Counted from the stretch's first letter, positions 17,332 to 26,594 are shown. The stretch: DNA of 64,000 bases from an uncultured Bacteroidales bacterium (GCA_934725535.1 CAKVBV010000002.1:15174-79173); one strand, 5' to 3'. Notes: a model not told the origin generated them from the sequence alone. Numbers and translations are program-made.

Positions 17332-18081
17332 TCACCACGAGCGACGGAGTAGTCCGCCCACGAGGCAGACAAGCATATACCACGGGTATAGCAACTCCAA
17401 GCAAATTGCAGTAAATAGAGAGACTTTCGGGTCTCTCTTTTTTATCATAGTGTATTCAATAGGAAACTTCACCACCAATATAGCAGGGCATAGCACCTGC
17501 AACACATTCGCCACTGCCACCACTGCCCCGCAACGGATAATGTCCTTATCCGTATAGTGCGGTGCCTTACCCGCCCAACGCATACGCTGCTTCCAAAAGG
17601 CACGCCACGTAGTCTCAGGGTGCACCACCGCCGTATATTCCTGTTTATCAGCCACTTCAACACGCAGCCCCCCGCGTTTGAACGCCTCCAACAGAAACAT
17701 ATCATCACCGCTGGGAATATCCAAATGCAAGTCTTCGTACGACTCCAACCAACGCTGCCGACGCACAATCACATTCGCACCGCTGCACATCACTGCCCTG
17801 CCCCGTCGGGCAGACTCTATGGTAAGTTGCTGAATGGCAGCATACTCCGCTATTTGCAATCGCTCTAAAAACGTCGGATTTGTATGCTTCGACTCCATGC
17901 GGAGCGGCAATATCAGCAAGTCAGCATCCGTTTCGGGCACGGCAACGGGCGGCACTATATCATCATCCTGCAACCATACGAACTCGGTATCTGCCGCCGA
18001 AATCAGTTTATGCAAGGCATACTTTTTGCCTTTGCCGTCATCATTGACTCCACGTCTCGGAACTATTGTCGTAATTTGCAT
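17332..18081 (-). CDS. Short glycosyltransferase family 2-like protein lacking most of the N-terminal Rossmann half
   Basis: Has the later GT2 features: DDGKGKKYALHKLI, the metal-binding LQDDDIVPP, an acceptor-side SGDDMFLLEAFKRGG and the QRMRW block, followed by two C-terminal membrane helices. The usual first 70 or so residues (nucleotide-binding strands) are reduced to about 10 (MQITTIVPRRG). The chosen start at 18081 overlaps the end of aroA by 19 bp. A start 14 codons earlier is possible but would be deeper within aroA. Length is 249 residues. It may be a compact variant or a degraded enzyme. It is the last gene of the leftward run. Confidence 0.7.
   Translation of the reverse strand: MQITTIVPRRGVNDDGKGKKYALHKLISAADTEFVWLQDDDIVPPVAVPETDADLLILPLRMESKHTNPTFLERLQIAEYAAIQQLTIESARRGRAVMCSGANVIVRRQRWLESYEDLHLDIPSGDDMFLLEAFKRGGLRVEVADKQEYTAVVHPETTWRAFWKQRMRWAGKAPHYTDKDIIRCGAVVAVANVLQVLCPAILVVKFPIEYTMIKKRDPKVSLFTAICLELLYPWYMLVCLVGGLLRRSW
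17417..17443 (+). terminator. secG terminator inside the convergent glycosyltransferase gene
   Basis: AGAGAGAC-N6-GTCTCTCT followed by TTTTTT on the plus strand. The same bases are coding on the minus strand (KKRDPKVSL), so one sequence serves both a stem-loop and a protein. Confidence 0.75.
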
Positions 18082-19088
18082 AACTGACTGACAAACTGCG
18101 GATAAGACTTGCTCACACATTCCGTATCGTCCACCTCATATCCCGCCACCATCAGTGCCATTGCCATTCGGTGGTCGGCACACACACGGTGTTGCTTCAC
18201 GGCTTCCAAGCGATTGCTTTCCTTCCATTGCAAACATGCAGTCCCTGTAGCATGCAACGCCACTCCCAACCGCTCGCATGTGAGTGCCACAGCCGGATAC
18301 AGGTCGGGTATGTCGGTGAAATCCACATTGATAGCCCGCGGCAAAGTGAAATCGTCCGTGCATTTTGCAAGGTGGATAGTTTGAGGATAGTTATAGGATA
18401 GTACTCCCAACTGTTGAAATACCTTCACCACAGCCTTATCCCCCTGCAGTGAATCCATACTCAACCCACGCAATGTAATCTCACCCCCATACAATGCCAC
18501 GTATTCGTACCAGAACGCCGCTGCACTCCAGTCACGTTCCACCTCAAAATCCTTTGCCCGCACCGCATACTCCTCCATTAGCCGTTGCGTCATATATATA
18601 TAAGGTGACGTACTATCTGTATGCACCCATACTCCTATCATCATCAATGCCGACACAAACTGCGATGATTGTGGCTGCCACATCTCAACAACCTTATCCG
18701 CAACATCCAGTGCTTTTCCATGTATTCGCAAAGGCGGAAAGCCCTCTTTCTCAATATACTCCACCTCTGCCCCGAGCACACGCAAAGCCCCTACCAACTG
18801 CCCTATAGGACGTTGCCGCATACGTTCCACACCTGTCAGTATCACTTCACAGTCAATCAATTGCGCACAATACGCAGTCAGAAACCGCATTGCCGTCCCG
18901 CAGTTCTGCAAGTCCAACGTCAGCACCTCGCCCTGCCTGCGCGCGTTCAATGCCTGCAACGCGCCATGCAACAACCTTACATCATCGGGCATAGCAACGG
19001 AGACAGGCATCAACCCGTCTCCGTGTATAGCCTGAAGCATCAGCCAGCGATTGGCGATAGACTTCGATATGGGCAACTCAATCTCCAT
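18063..19088 (-). CDS. aroA: 3-phosphoshikimate 1-carboxyvinyltransferase (EPSP synthase), compact form
   Basis: Joins phosphoenolpyruvate to shikimate-3-phosphate in the shikimate pathway. Key motifs are present: ISKSIANRWLML (substrate Lys, Ser and Arg near residues 9-15), NCGTAMRFLTA, RPIGQLVGALRVLGAEV, QSSQFVSALMM, KESNRLEAV and DHRMAMALM, with the late CVSKSYPQF lysine. At 341 residues it is shorter than the usual 400-430, starting directly at the SKS motif and with shorter inter-motif stretches. All active-site blocks I can name are kept, so it is likely functional. It lies 43 bases after the DPP III gene in the leftward run. Confidence 0.9.
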   Translation of the reverse strand: MEIELPISKSIANRWLMLQAIHGDGLMPVSVAMPDDVRLLHGALQALNARRQGEVLTLDLQNCGTAMRFLTAYCAQLIDCEVILTGVERMRQRPIGQLVGALRVLGAEVEYIEKEGFPPLRIHGKALDVADKVVEMWQPQSSQFVSALMMIGVWVHTDSTSPYIYMTQRLMEEYAVRAKDFEVERDWSAAAFWYEYVALYGGEITLRGLSMDSLQGDKAVVKVFQQLGVLSYNYPQTIHLAKCTDDFTLPRAINVDFTDIPDLYPAVALTCERLGVALHATGTACLQWKESNRLEAVKQHRVCADHRMAMALMVAGYEVDDTECVSKSYPQFVSQLCKLRQ

Positions 19089-19131
19089 GAGATTGCTCAG
19101 CGCATATTAACTATTAATTATTACCTATTAT

Positions 19132-21123
19132 TTAGTTAACGTCGGGCAACCACGAATAGTCGCGGGAATAGCGCAGATGTTGCTCCACATAACCCTCCGT
19201 GTAACTGAGCGTCACATTGGTGATATTGCCATCCTTGTCATATTCGGCAGTGTAAACGGGGTTCACAAAGCCTTTGTATGGAGCCAGATTGAGGTGTGCA
19301 TAGCGGTCCAATATCTCGCGGTGCAGGTCTTGGTCCACCTTCACTGCGTAGGTCTCTACCATAGTTGCCGCAGCGGCATAGTCGCCCTCGGAGGTAATAC
19401 GCTGAATCTCACGCAGCAACTCTCCATACAGACGGCGAACACCCTCATAGTCATTGATTTGCAAATAGTGTTTGCCGTCACGCTCCACGATAGCCACCTC
19501 GTTGTTCGTTGCGTGTTGGAGCACCCATTGTGCAATCAACTGACGGTTACGCATGTGCGCTTCCTCCACATTCTTACCCGGCTCAATACGAACCAACTGT
19601 GTCATCAGTCCGTTCATCATCTGCTGATAGTAGTAGCACTTGTAGGCATCGCCGTTAGGCAGCAGCCCAAGTTCCACCATCTTCGGGTCACCCATATAGT
19701 AGAGTCCGAATAGGTCGGCACGCGCCTCCTCAATGGTAGAAGCATGTTCCTTGAGCGCATCCTTGGTGATACCCGGCATCAGTTTGCCCGAACCGTGACC
19801 CACGCACTCATGCAAATCGGTATGCAGGTCACCGCACATAGCACCATACTGGTTATATTGCTCACGAATAGCATCGTCAATCATAAACTCCTCGTTGAAG
19901 CCATTGCCCTTAGCCGCCTCGTTGTAAGCATGCATGAGGTTGTCGATGGTCACCGACTTGGAACCATACTCCTTACGAATCCAGTTGGCATTGGGCAGGT
20001 TGATGCCGATAGGTGTAGCAGGATAGCAGTCACCGCCAAGAATAGCCGCCGTGATAACCTTCGCACTCACGCCCTTTACCTCTTCTTTCTTGTATTTCTT
20101 GTCAGTAGTGGAGTTGTCCTCAAACCATTGGGCATTGGCAGAGATAATAGACGTACGTTTGGTAGCCTCAATGTCTTTGAAGTTCACCATGGCTTCCCAC
20201 GCACCCGTAATGCCCAGCGGGTCAGAGTACACCTCTGTGAAACCGTTCACGTAGTCCACCTGACTCTGCAAGTCTTTCACCCATGCGATGCAGTATTCGT
20301 TGAAGGTCTTCAGGTCACCGGTCTTGTTGAACGCTATCATCTTCTCAATGGCGAGTTTCTGCTCCTCAGTCTCAGCGTAGGGCAATGCCTTCTCCAGCCA
20401 GTAAACCACCTTGCTCAGTGCCTCACCGTACATACCGCCTACCTTATACACGCGCTCTTTCACTACGCCGTCTTCCTTCACCAACTTGCTGTTCAAGCCA
20501 ATCCACAGCGGCTCGGGCGAGTTGTCTTTGTGCGCAGCGTAGTACGCTTCCGCCTCGGCTTGGGTCACACCCTCATAGTAGTTGCCTGCCGATGTCAGCA
20601 CCAAATCTTGCCCTGCGGCTTGGTTGGTACGTTTAGCCATCACATTGGGGTCGAACATCACAGGGAGAATCTCCTCATCGTACTTCACACCCGCATCGGC
20701 ACAAGCCTTGCGGAACCACTCATCAGTGAACTCCGGCAAGAACTTATCCTCTGAATAGTGGTGGTGAATACCATTCGAGAACCACACACGCTTCAGGTAT
20801 TTCTCTAATAGTTTATAGTCCTCGCCGTTCTTATCGCCCTGATAGCCAGTATAGAGTGCCTCCAAAGCACGGCGGATACGCAGGTTGTAACGGCAGTTCT
20901 GGTCATAGAGGATGTCGCGTCCTTGCAGCGCAGCCTCACTCAGGTAGTACACCAGCGTCTTCTGTTGCAGACTCAGCGAGTCGAGATCGGGCACTTGATA
21001 GCGCAGGATTTCCAAGTCATAGAATTTGTCCACGTGGTAGTTAAATTCGGGTTGTTGTTGTTTCTTTCCGCAACCGCTCAACACCGCAAGGGCTGCGCAC
21101 AGGATAATAAAGTTCCTTTTCAT
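19132..21123 (-). CDS. Dipeptidyl peptidase III-like zinc metallopeptidase (M49), lipoprotein
   Basis: Removes dipeptides from the N-termini of short peptides, probably in the periplasm or at the outer membrane. The N-terminus MKRNFIILCAALAVLSGCGK is a lipoprotein signal. The zinc site HECVGH (residues 438-443) and the second motif EEARAD (465-470) define family M49. 663 residues fits the bacterial members. The gene sits between a nucleoside phosphorylase and aroA with 23- and 43-base gaps, all leftward, so it is part of one transcript. It would feed peptide-derived amino acids to the cell. Confidence 0.93.
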   Translation of the reverse strand: MKRNFIILCAALAVLSGCGKKQQQPEFNYHVDKFYDLEILRYQVPDLDSLSLQQKTLVYYLSEAALQGRDILYDQNCRYNLRIRRALEALYTGYQGDKNGEDYKLLEKYLKRVWFSNGIHHHYSEDKFLPEFTDEWFRKACADAGVKYDEEILPVMFDPNVMAKRTNQAAGQDLVLTSAGNYYEGVTQAEAEAYYAAHKDNSPEPLWIGLNSKLVKEDGVVKERVYKVGGMYGEALSKVVYWLEKALPYAETEEQKLAIEKMIAFNKTGDLKTFNEYCIAWVKDLQSQVDYVNGFTEVYSDPLGITGAWEAMVNFKDIEATKRTSIISANAQWFEDNSTTDKKYKKEEVKGVSAKVITAAILGGDCYPATPIGINLPNANWIRKEYGSKSVTIDNLMHAYNEAAKGNGFNEEFMIDDAIREQYNQYGAMCGDLHTDLHECVGHGSGKLMPGITKDALKEHASTIEEARADLFGLYYMGDPKMVELGLLPNGDAYKCYYYQQMMNGLMTQLVRIEPGKNVEEAHMRNRQLIAQWVLQHATNNEVAIVERDGKHYLQINDYEGVRRLYGELLREIQRITSEGDYAAAATMVETYAVKVDQDLHREILDRYAHLNLAPYKGFVNPVYTAEYDKDGNITNVTLSYTEGYVEQHLRYSRDYSWLPDVN

Positions 21124-21146
21124 TGATTATTAGATTGTTAATTGGG

Positions 21147-22025
21147 TTAGTATCGTTCCAAAACCGTCTGCACCAATTCCTTGATACGCGGTTTGTAGTC
21201 CGTATTGGCAGCCTCCACTTTGCGCTGTGCAATCACGCAGCATACCGTCATTGCCTTGTGTCCCATAAGCAGACTCAGACCGGCAATCGCACTACCCTCC
21301 ATCTCATAATTGGTGATACGTTGCCCCTCGTAGCGGAAGTCCGTAATGCGCTCGTTGATGTCCGGCACCGCGATATTGCAGCGCAACACACGTCCTTGCG
21401 GGCCATAGAAACCGTTGGCGGCAATCGTGCAACCCCGCATCATATCGTCTTTTGCAATGCGGTCCACCAACTCCGTATTGGCAGCCACCACGTATGGGCG
21501 TGCAGCCTTCTCGGGATAGTGAATATAGTCCACCAACGCTTTCTCGAAGCCCAAATCGGCAATGCGGTCACGCCCCTCGTAGAACGCCAGCACACCGTCG
21601 AAACCAATCGACTTCTGGCTCACCAGAAATGTGCCCAACGGAATATCCTCTTGCATACCACCGCACGTACCGACGCGGATAATCTCCAACTGACGATGCT
21701 GCGCTTTCTCGGTGCGCGTCTCGAAATCAATGTTCGCCAGCGCATCTATCTCGTTCAGCACAATATCGCAGTTGTCGGTACCGATACCCGTTGAGATACA
21801 CGAGATACGCTTGCCTTTGTACTTGCCTGTAATCGTATGAAACTCACGACTTTGCACATCGCACTCTATGCTGCCCTCGTCAAAGAACGAAGCCACCATG
21901 TTCACCCTGTCTTGGTCACCGACCAAGATGATTTTATCAGCCAAAAACTCAGGACGGAGGTGCAGGTGGAATGCACTGCCGTCATCATTGATAATCAATT
22001 GGCTTGCAGGGAAATACCTTTTCAT
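21147..22025 (-). CDS. Nucleoside phosphorylase (uridine phosphorylase/PNP family)
   Basis: Splits a nucleoside with phosphate into base and ribose-1-phosphate. The 292 residues show the NP-I family pattern: ILVGDQDRVNMVASFF at the N-terminus, ISTGIGTDNCDIVLNE, IRVGTCGGMQEDIPLG, and NYEMEGSAIAGLSLLMGH with the Met-Glu pair that binds ribose. The uridine-type members have this length in Bacteroidetes, but the base preference is not certain. It overlaps the upstream DUF3467 gene by 4 bp (22022-22025), indicating coupling. Confidence 0.88.
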   Translation of the reverse strand: MKRYFPASQLIINDDGSAFHLHLRPEFLADKIILVGDQDRVNMVASFFDEGSIECDVQSREFHTITGKYKGKRISCISTGIGTDNCDIVLNEIDALANIDFETRTEKAQHRQLEIIRVGTCGGMQEDIPLGTFLVSQKSIGFDGVLAFYEGRDRIADLGFEKALVDYIHYPEKAARPYVVAANTELVDRIAKDDMMRGCTIAANGFYGPQGRVLRCNIAVPDINERITDFRYEGQRITNYEMEGSAIAGLSLLMGHKAMTVCCVIAQRKVEAANTDYKPRIKELVQTVLERY

Positions 22026-22327
22026 GCTTGTCCTCCTCCGAATGACATTGGGATGGTGCTGCCGGGGGCAGGTGTCCCGTTCAACTTAATGGTGCCGAAT
22101 TGTTTCTCGTATTTGCTTACATTCTCTTGCAGTGCGAACAGCAACTTCTTTGCATTCTCGGGGGTCATTACCACGCGCGACTGCACATTGGCCTCTTTCT
22201 GACCGGGCATCATGCACACAAAATCCACTACGAACTCCGACGGCGAGTGCGCAATAATCGCCAAGTTCACATACTTGCCGTTTGCCATCTCGGGAGTGAG
22301 GTTGATGTTAATCTTTTGCTCTTCCAT
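22022..22327 (-). CDS. DUF3467 protein
   Basis: A 101-residue protein with the family signature INLTPEMANGKYVNLAIIAH, SPSEFVVDFVCMMPG, SRVVMTPENAKKLLFALQEN and a C-terminal YEKQFGTI. The family is common in Bacteroidetes and has no settled function. It is cytoplasmic, with no signal or membrane segment. The four-base overlap with the phosphorylase gene shows they are made together. Confidence 0.85.
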   Translation of the reverse strand: MEEQKININLTPEMANGKYVNLAIIAHSPSEFVVDFVCMMPGQKEANVQSRVVMTPENAKKLLFALQENVSKYEKQFGTIKLNGTPAPGSTIPMSFGGGQA

Positions 22328-22367
22328 AATCTTTTGCTAATTAAGTATTTAGAATTAATGTTACGTC

Positions 22368-23525
22368 CTACCAATATAATACTCTGCGCTTGTACAGCGG
22401 CTGCGTTGCCAATATATATAAGGTCAGCAACGGCAGCAGCACATCCCATACCACTATCTCTATCCCCTGAAAACGCATCCCCAATCGCCTTGCGCCCACG
22501 TTCATCACAACCATCTGCGCCACCACGCGCAACAGCCACAACCCGTAGGCTATGCAGCATGCCAACCCGCCACCGCACACAAACACCGCTATCAACAATC
22601 CGTACAACAGTCCGCGACTCATCGGCTCCATCACCAACCGCCACTTGCTGCCCATCCTGTAGTTCGGCGACACCGACAGATGTCTGCGCTTCTGGTGTAT
22701 CCATTCCTGCCACGTATGTTTCGGCACCGACCATGTCAGACTCGCGCGCGAACAAACAATACTTGTATTGTACCTTGTGGCTATCTTGTTCACAAACAGG
22801 TCATCATCGCCTGCCCGCTCCGCCAGCAGACCGCGAAAACCGCTATGCTCAAAGAATGTCGAACGCCTGTATGCCAAGTTCCGTCCCACACCCATATACG
22901 GATGTCCCGCGGCTGCCATACCCAAATACTGCATACCGTTGAATAAGGTATCGTAGTTCAACAGGCTGTTCAGCAACGTATCTTCCTCAAAATAAGCACC
23001 ATACCCCAACACGATCTCCGTCTCATGTCCTTTCCGCGGCGCAAAACCCTTCACCATCTCCCGTATCCATTGCCTCGATTCAGGGCGGCAGTCCGCGTCC
23101 GTCAGCAGCAGATAATCATAATGCGCCGCCTTGGCACCAATGGTCAACGCCAACTTCTTGGTACTAATCACGTGCGCACCGCGAGGTACAAAAGTGACAT
23201 ATAAGTTACTGCTAACCATTGCATAACGTTCCAACACCTCCTGTGTCTTATCCTCACTCCCGTCATTCACCACTATCACCTCAAACTTCGGATAGTCCTG
23301 TGCCAACAGTGTCTGCAAATAGTCCTGCAGATTCTCCTCTTCATTCTTCGCGCACACAATCACACTCACCCCCGGACATTCCTCTGTCTGCTCCGTTTCA
23401 TCGTGCTTATGATGCCGTTGCCAGCGACTCACCCCGCACAAATAGCGCAGACAGAAATACAATTGGTAGCCTGACACAACTGCCAATGCTCCCAACAGGC
23501 AATAATCCACAAGGGAGAATGTCAT
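22368..23525 (-). CDS. Membrane-anchored family 2 glycosyltransferase
   Basis: Processive or single-addition glycosyltransferase of the inner membrane. One N-terminal helix (about 5-30) leads into a GT2 domain: PGVSVIVCAKNEEENLQDYL, FEVIVVNDGSEDKT, LLLTDADCRPESRQW (the DxD metal site) and the GDDDLFVNKIA / QKRRHLS acceptor blocks, followed by three C-terminal membrane helices (about 300-375). It overlaps the upstream SGNH gene by ATGA (23522-23525). Pairing with an SGNH protein suggests a glycan-modifying pair, which is inference. Confidence 0.88.
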   Translation of the reverse strand: MTFSLVDYCLLGALAVVSGYQLYFCLRYLCGVSRWQRHHKHDETEQTEECPGVSVIVCAKNEEENLQDYLQTLLAQDYPKFEVIVVNDGSEDKTQEVLERYAMVSSNLYVTFVPRGAHVISTKKLALTIGAKAAHYDYLLLTDADCRPESRQWIREMVKGFAPRKGHETEIVLGYGAYFEEDTLLNSLLNYDTLFNGMQYLGMAAAGHPYMGVGRNLAYRRSTFFEHSGFRGLLAERAGDDDLFVNKIATRYNTSIVCSRASLTWSVPKHTWQEWIHQKRRHLSVSPNYRMGSKWRLVMEPMSRGLLYGLLIAVFVCGGGLACCIAYGLWLLRVVAQMVVMNVGARRLGMRFQGIEIVVWDVLLPLLTLYILATQPLYKRRVLYW

Positions 23526-24241
23526 TTCAGAACCTTACTCAAGTATTTCAGATTCAATCCTTTCAGTTGCTCTTCCGCCATCTTGCTCACCACTTTTGCG
23601 CCTTCCTCATTGAGCAGATATTCGCCCTTCGGAGAATGGTGTACATCCAAATCCGCATAGTATCCCATAGCGCCTTCCTCCCCTATTTCCGTCAGCCATG
23701 CTCGCGTCACCGCTTCCATATCCACCAAGGGAAGTTGCTTCTGCGCTGCCAAGCGGCGGATAGCCTGCGGATAAGCGCCCAACCTGTCTATCAACTTCCC
23801 GTCCATGTAAAACGGTTCCGCTAACGGAGTGCACAATATGACGCGCATCTTCTTCTCCTCAGCCGCTGTAATCACTACCGACAAACGCTGGATAAACGCA
23901 TCCACGGGACTGTATTGCATATATATCGTCTCATGCAGGTCATTCTGTCCGAACTGTATCAACAATATATCCTTCTTCCCAAACGGCATCAGCAGCGAAT
24001 CCAACACGCCGGGCTCTGCAGTCACTTTGCGCACACTCATACCCGTCTGAGCCATATTCACCACCTCCATATCCGGCAAGTACACAGGGAACAACTGCCC
24101 CCAACCGCGCACATTCGACTCCACAGCCGCATCAGCCATCGTACCGTCACCCAACATCACCAACGCCGGCTGCTTACCTGCAGCCCATACACCTTGCCAC
24201 ATCAATGCCGCCATAGCCAGCAAAACAACACACCTCTTCAT
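23522..24241 (-). CDS. Secreted SGNH-fold protein of the rhamnogalacturonan acetylesterase type, nucleophile Ser replaced by Gly
   Basis: Signal peptide (1-20) then an SGNH fold. Block I reads VMLGDGTMADAAVESNVRGW where the acetylesterases have GDSTMAD; the residue at position 33, normally the catalytic serine, is Gly (codon GGT). Block III (FGQNDLHE) and the C-terminal DLDVHHSPKGEYLLNEEGA with the Asp-x-x-His pair are present. The rest of the active site thus looks kept while the nucleophile is lost. It may bind rather than cut acetylated glycans, or use another residue. First gene of the seven-gene leftward run, with a strong promoter. Confidence 0.8.
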   Translation of the reverse strand: MKRCVVLLAMAALMWQGVWAAGKQPALVMLGDGTMADAAVESNVRGWGQLFPVYLPDMEVVNMAQTGMSVRKVTAEPGVLDSLLMPFGKKDILLIQFGQNDLHETIYMQYSPVDAFIQRLSVVITAAEEKKMRVILCTPLAEPFYMDGKLIDRLGAYPQAIRRLAAQKQLPLVDMEAVTRAWLTEIGEEGAMGYYADLDVHHSPKGEYLLNEEGAKVVSKMAEEQLKGLNLKYLSKVLK

Positions 24242-24280
24242 ATTCTTTCTTTTTTATAGTTATCCTATTTAATTAGACCG

Positions 24281-24312
24281 CAAAGTTACAAAAAAAACGC
24301 AACAACTACAAA
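24281..24312 (-). promoter_or_regulatory. Promoter for the seven-gene leftward run
   Basis: Minus strand TTTG (24309-24312), 20 bp, TAACTTTG (24281-24288). Confidence 0.82.
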
Positions 24313-24559
24313 TATTATGCTCTTTTTCTGCTTTATGCCTACAATCTTTTGCCGCAAGTTGCACAATTTCAAGTCCTGTTTGATAAAACATACAGCGCAT
24401 ATTATGCCGCAATGGGCTTTGCAGTTTTGTTCAACATAGATTACCCGCTTAGTTATATCAGACCCGCGTTATTCCTATCGGCAACAACATCCTTCTACAA
24501 ATCAAATGGCGCAAATCATTATATCTTTTCCATAAAATTCACTTTTTCAACAGGATAAT
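24313..24559. other. Intergenic stretch between two divergent promoters
   Basis: AT-rich DNA between the leftward promoter and the rpmH promoter. No gene, repeat or RNA structure stands out. Confidence 0.5.
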
Positions 24560-24590
24560 TTTGCCGTATCGAAAAAAAGAAGTACCTTTG
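24560..24590 (+). promoter_or_regulatory. Promoter for rpmH
   Basis: TTTG (24560-24563), 19 bp, TACCTTTG (24583-24590). It is followed by a leader of about 125 bases, long for this genome, which may carry regulation. Confidence 0.8.
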
Positions 24591-24721
24591 CACGCTTTTT
24601 CGGTTACAAACGCAGTATAATCTTTACTTATGCGGATTGCCGTGCGTTTCCTAACTGAAAAATAATATAGTACGATAATTATAAACTCGCCCACTATGAC
24701 GGGGCATAAAGCAATAAGGCA

Positions 24722-24880
24722 ATGAAAAGAACGTTTCAACCATCGCAACGCAAAAGACGTAACAAACATGGGTTCCTGCAGAGAATGGCTACCGCCAATG
24801 GTCGCCGTGTACTCGCCGCTCGTCGCGCCAAAGGACGCAAGAAACTGACCGTAGCAGACGAAGGACGTCATAAGTATTAA
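24722..24880 (+). CDS. rpmH: 50S ribosomal protein L34
   Basis: A 52-residue basic protein, [20 protein letters not shown]..., with the universal L34 pattern and the core [20 protein letters not shown]. The C-terminal [12 protein letters not shown] extension is as expected for Bacteroidetes. It leads into rbfA about 115 bases on, so a ribosome-assembly transcript is likely. Confidence 0.97.
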   Translation: MKRTFQPSQRKRRNKHGFLQRMATANGRRVLAARRAKGRKKLTVADEGRHKY

Positions 24881-24996
24881 TCCGCACGATTGACCGGTTG
24901 GTTGGAGGGCTACTCCAACGCGAACGCTGCAGGGAAAAGAGTAGAGACTCCTTTCCCTTGTTTGCAATAGAAATCAATGAACAATAAAACCTGACA

Positions 24997-25338
24997 ATGG
25001 AATCAACACGATTAGAAAAAATTGAACGCCTCATCCAAAAAGACCTGAGCGACATATTTCTGCGCTATGCACGCGCATTGCGCGGCACGCTCATCTCTGT
25101 CAGTGAGGTGCGTATATCGCCCGACCTGAGCATTGCACACGTCTATCTTAGCATTTTTCCGCAAGACAAGGAAACCGCTACAATGGCGCAAATCAAGCAA
25201 GACACCGGCAAAATCCGCGGAGAAATGGGCAATATGGAACGTCATCAACTCCGCATTATCCCCGAACTGCACTTTCATCTTGACGAAACCATCGACAAGA
25301 TGGAGCGGATTGACCAACTCCTGAAAGGAAACGCTTAG
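24997..25338 (+). CDS. rbfA: Ribosome-binding factor A
   Basis: Assembly factor for the 30S subunit that acts on 16S rRNA helix 1. The 113 residues show the KH-like RbfA fold: R.EKIERLIQKDLSDIFLRY, ISVSEVRISPDLSIAHVYLS, MERHQLRIIPELHFHLDETI and KMERIDQLL. Normal length. It lies between rpmH and a permease gene whose TTG start follows 12 bases after its stop. Confidence 0.95.
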   Translation: MESTRLEKIERLIQKDLSDIFLRYARALRGTLISVSEVRISPDLSIAHVYLSIFPQDKETATMAQIKQDTGKIRGEMGNMERHQLRIIPELHFHLDETIDKMERIDQLLKGNA

Positions 25339-25350
25339 TCCATCACGCTA

Positions 25351-26568
25351 TTGTCCCGAATAGAGCATATCATAGCGTGGCGCTACCTCTTCTCCAAGAA
25401 GGGGCACAATGCCATCAATATCGTCTCCGGTGTGAGCGCTGCGGCTGTCGGAGTGGTAACTGCCGCTATGGTGTGTGTCATGAGCGTGATGAACGGATTC
25501 GGAAGTATGGTCGAACAACTCTTCTCGCAGTTCGACCCCGACATACGCATAGAGGCTGCCACCGGCAAGTCTTTCCTGCTTGACCCTCAAACACTGAAAC
25601 ATATCAGCGACTTACCATCGGTGGCAATGCTCAGCCAAACTATCGAAGAGACGGCTCTTGTGTATTTCGATGACAAGCAAATGCCTGTGCAGTTGCGAGG
25701 GGTGGACACCGCCTTTTCTGCACTGACACACATCGACCAAATCATCACAGACGGCAAGTTCCAAGTCTATGACGGTGCTTTCGAGCGTGCCGTATTGGGA
25801 CAAGGATTGGCGTGGCAGTTGGGTATCGGCGCGCATTTTGTGCAGGCTATCCATATCTATGTGCCCAAACGCACCGGCACGGTCAATATGCTTCGACCCG
25901 ACCTTAGTTTCAACCACGAGACGTGCTTCATAGCCGGCACTTTCGCCGTGCAGCAAACCAAGTACGATGATGCGCTTATGTTGGTTTCCATCGATATGGC
26001 TCGTCGGCTGCTGGATTATGATGACAACCAAGTATCGGCATTGTTGGTGCAAACCAAGCAGGGAGTCAGTACACGACAAGCCAAAAGAGAACTGCAGTCC
26101 GTCTTGGGCGACAACTATCGTATCCTCGACCGCTACCAACAGCAGGAAGACTTCTTCCGTATCCTTCGCATCGAGAAACTGCTTACAGCACTGCTTTTGG
26201 CTTTCATCTTGCTCATTGCCACGTTTAATATCATTAGTGCATTATCTATGCTCATCATCGACAAACAACGCGACATAGAAGTCTTATTCCATCTCGGAGC
26301 CGACCCTAAGATGATTCGCCGCATCTTCTTTGTGGAGGGGTGGCTTATTTCGGGCTTGGGTGCTGCTGTCGGGCTGGTTGTAGGCTTGATAGTCTGTCTG
26401 GTACAGGAGCATTTCGGCATCCTCAAACTGGGTTCCGGCACCGAGTATGTGCTATCGGCTTACCCTGTTTCCGTACAATGGCAGGATATGTTGGTGATTA
26501 TGGCTATAGTGTCCGTATTAGGGGCAGTCGCTGCATATATACCCGCTAAACGTATATCTCCGGCATAA
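25351..26568 (+). CDS. LolC/LolE-type FtsX-family permease subunit
   Basis: Inner-membrane part of an ABC system of the kind that releases lipoproteins for the outer membrane. N-terminal IIAWRYLFSKKGHNAINIVS, a first membrane helix, a large periplasmic domain (about 50-265), and three C-terminal helices (about 275-300, 325-352, 368-392) give the FtsX/MacB layout at the expected 405 residues. The start is TTG at 25351: an in-frame TAG lies at 25336 and no ATG follows before the conserved RYLFSKK block. It probably shares the rbfA transcript. The ATPase partner is not in the window. Confidence 0.9.
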   Translation: MSRIEHIIAWRYLFSKKGHNAINIVSGVSAAAVGVVTAAMVCVMSVMNGFGSMVEQLFSQFDPDIRIEAATGKSFLLDPQTLKHISDLPSVAMLSQTIEETALVYFDDKQMPVQLRGVDTAFSALTHIDQIITDGKFQVYDGAFERAVLGQGLAWQLGIGAHFVQAIHIYVPKRTGTVNMLRPDLSFNHETCFIAGTFAVQQTKYDDALMLVSIDMARRLLDYDDNQVSALLVQTKQGVSTRQAKRELQSVLGDNYRILDRYQQQEDFFRILRIEKLLTALLLAFILLIATFNIISALSMLIIDKQRDIEVLFHLGADPKMIRRIFFVEGWLISGLGAAVGLVVGLIVCLVQEHFGILKLGSGTEYVLSAYPVSVQWQDMLVIMAIVSVLGAVAAYIPAKRISPA

Positions 26569-26594
26569 TCCCGATTTTGCCCTGACATTCCTCT

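Noticed and set aside
24349..24558. Possible small protein of 69 residues
   Set aside because: No ribosome site or promoter, ends in the rpmH promoter region, and reads as random AT-rich translation.
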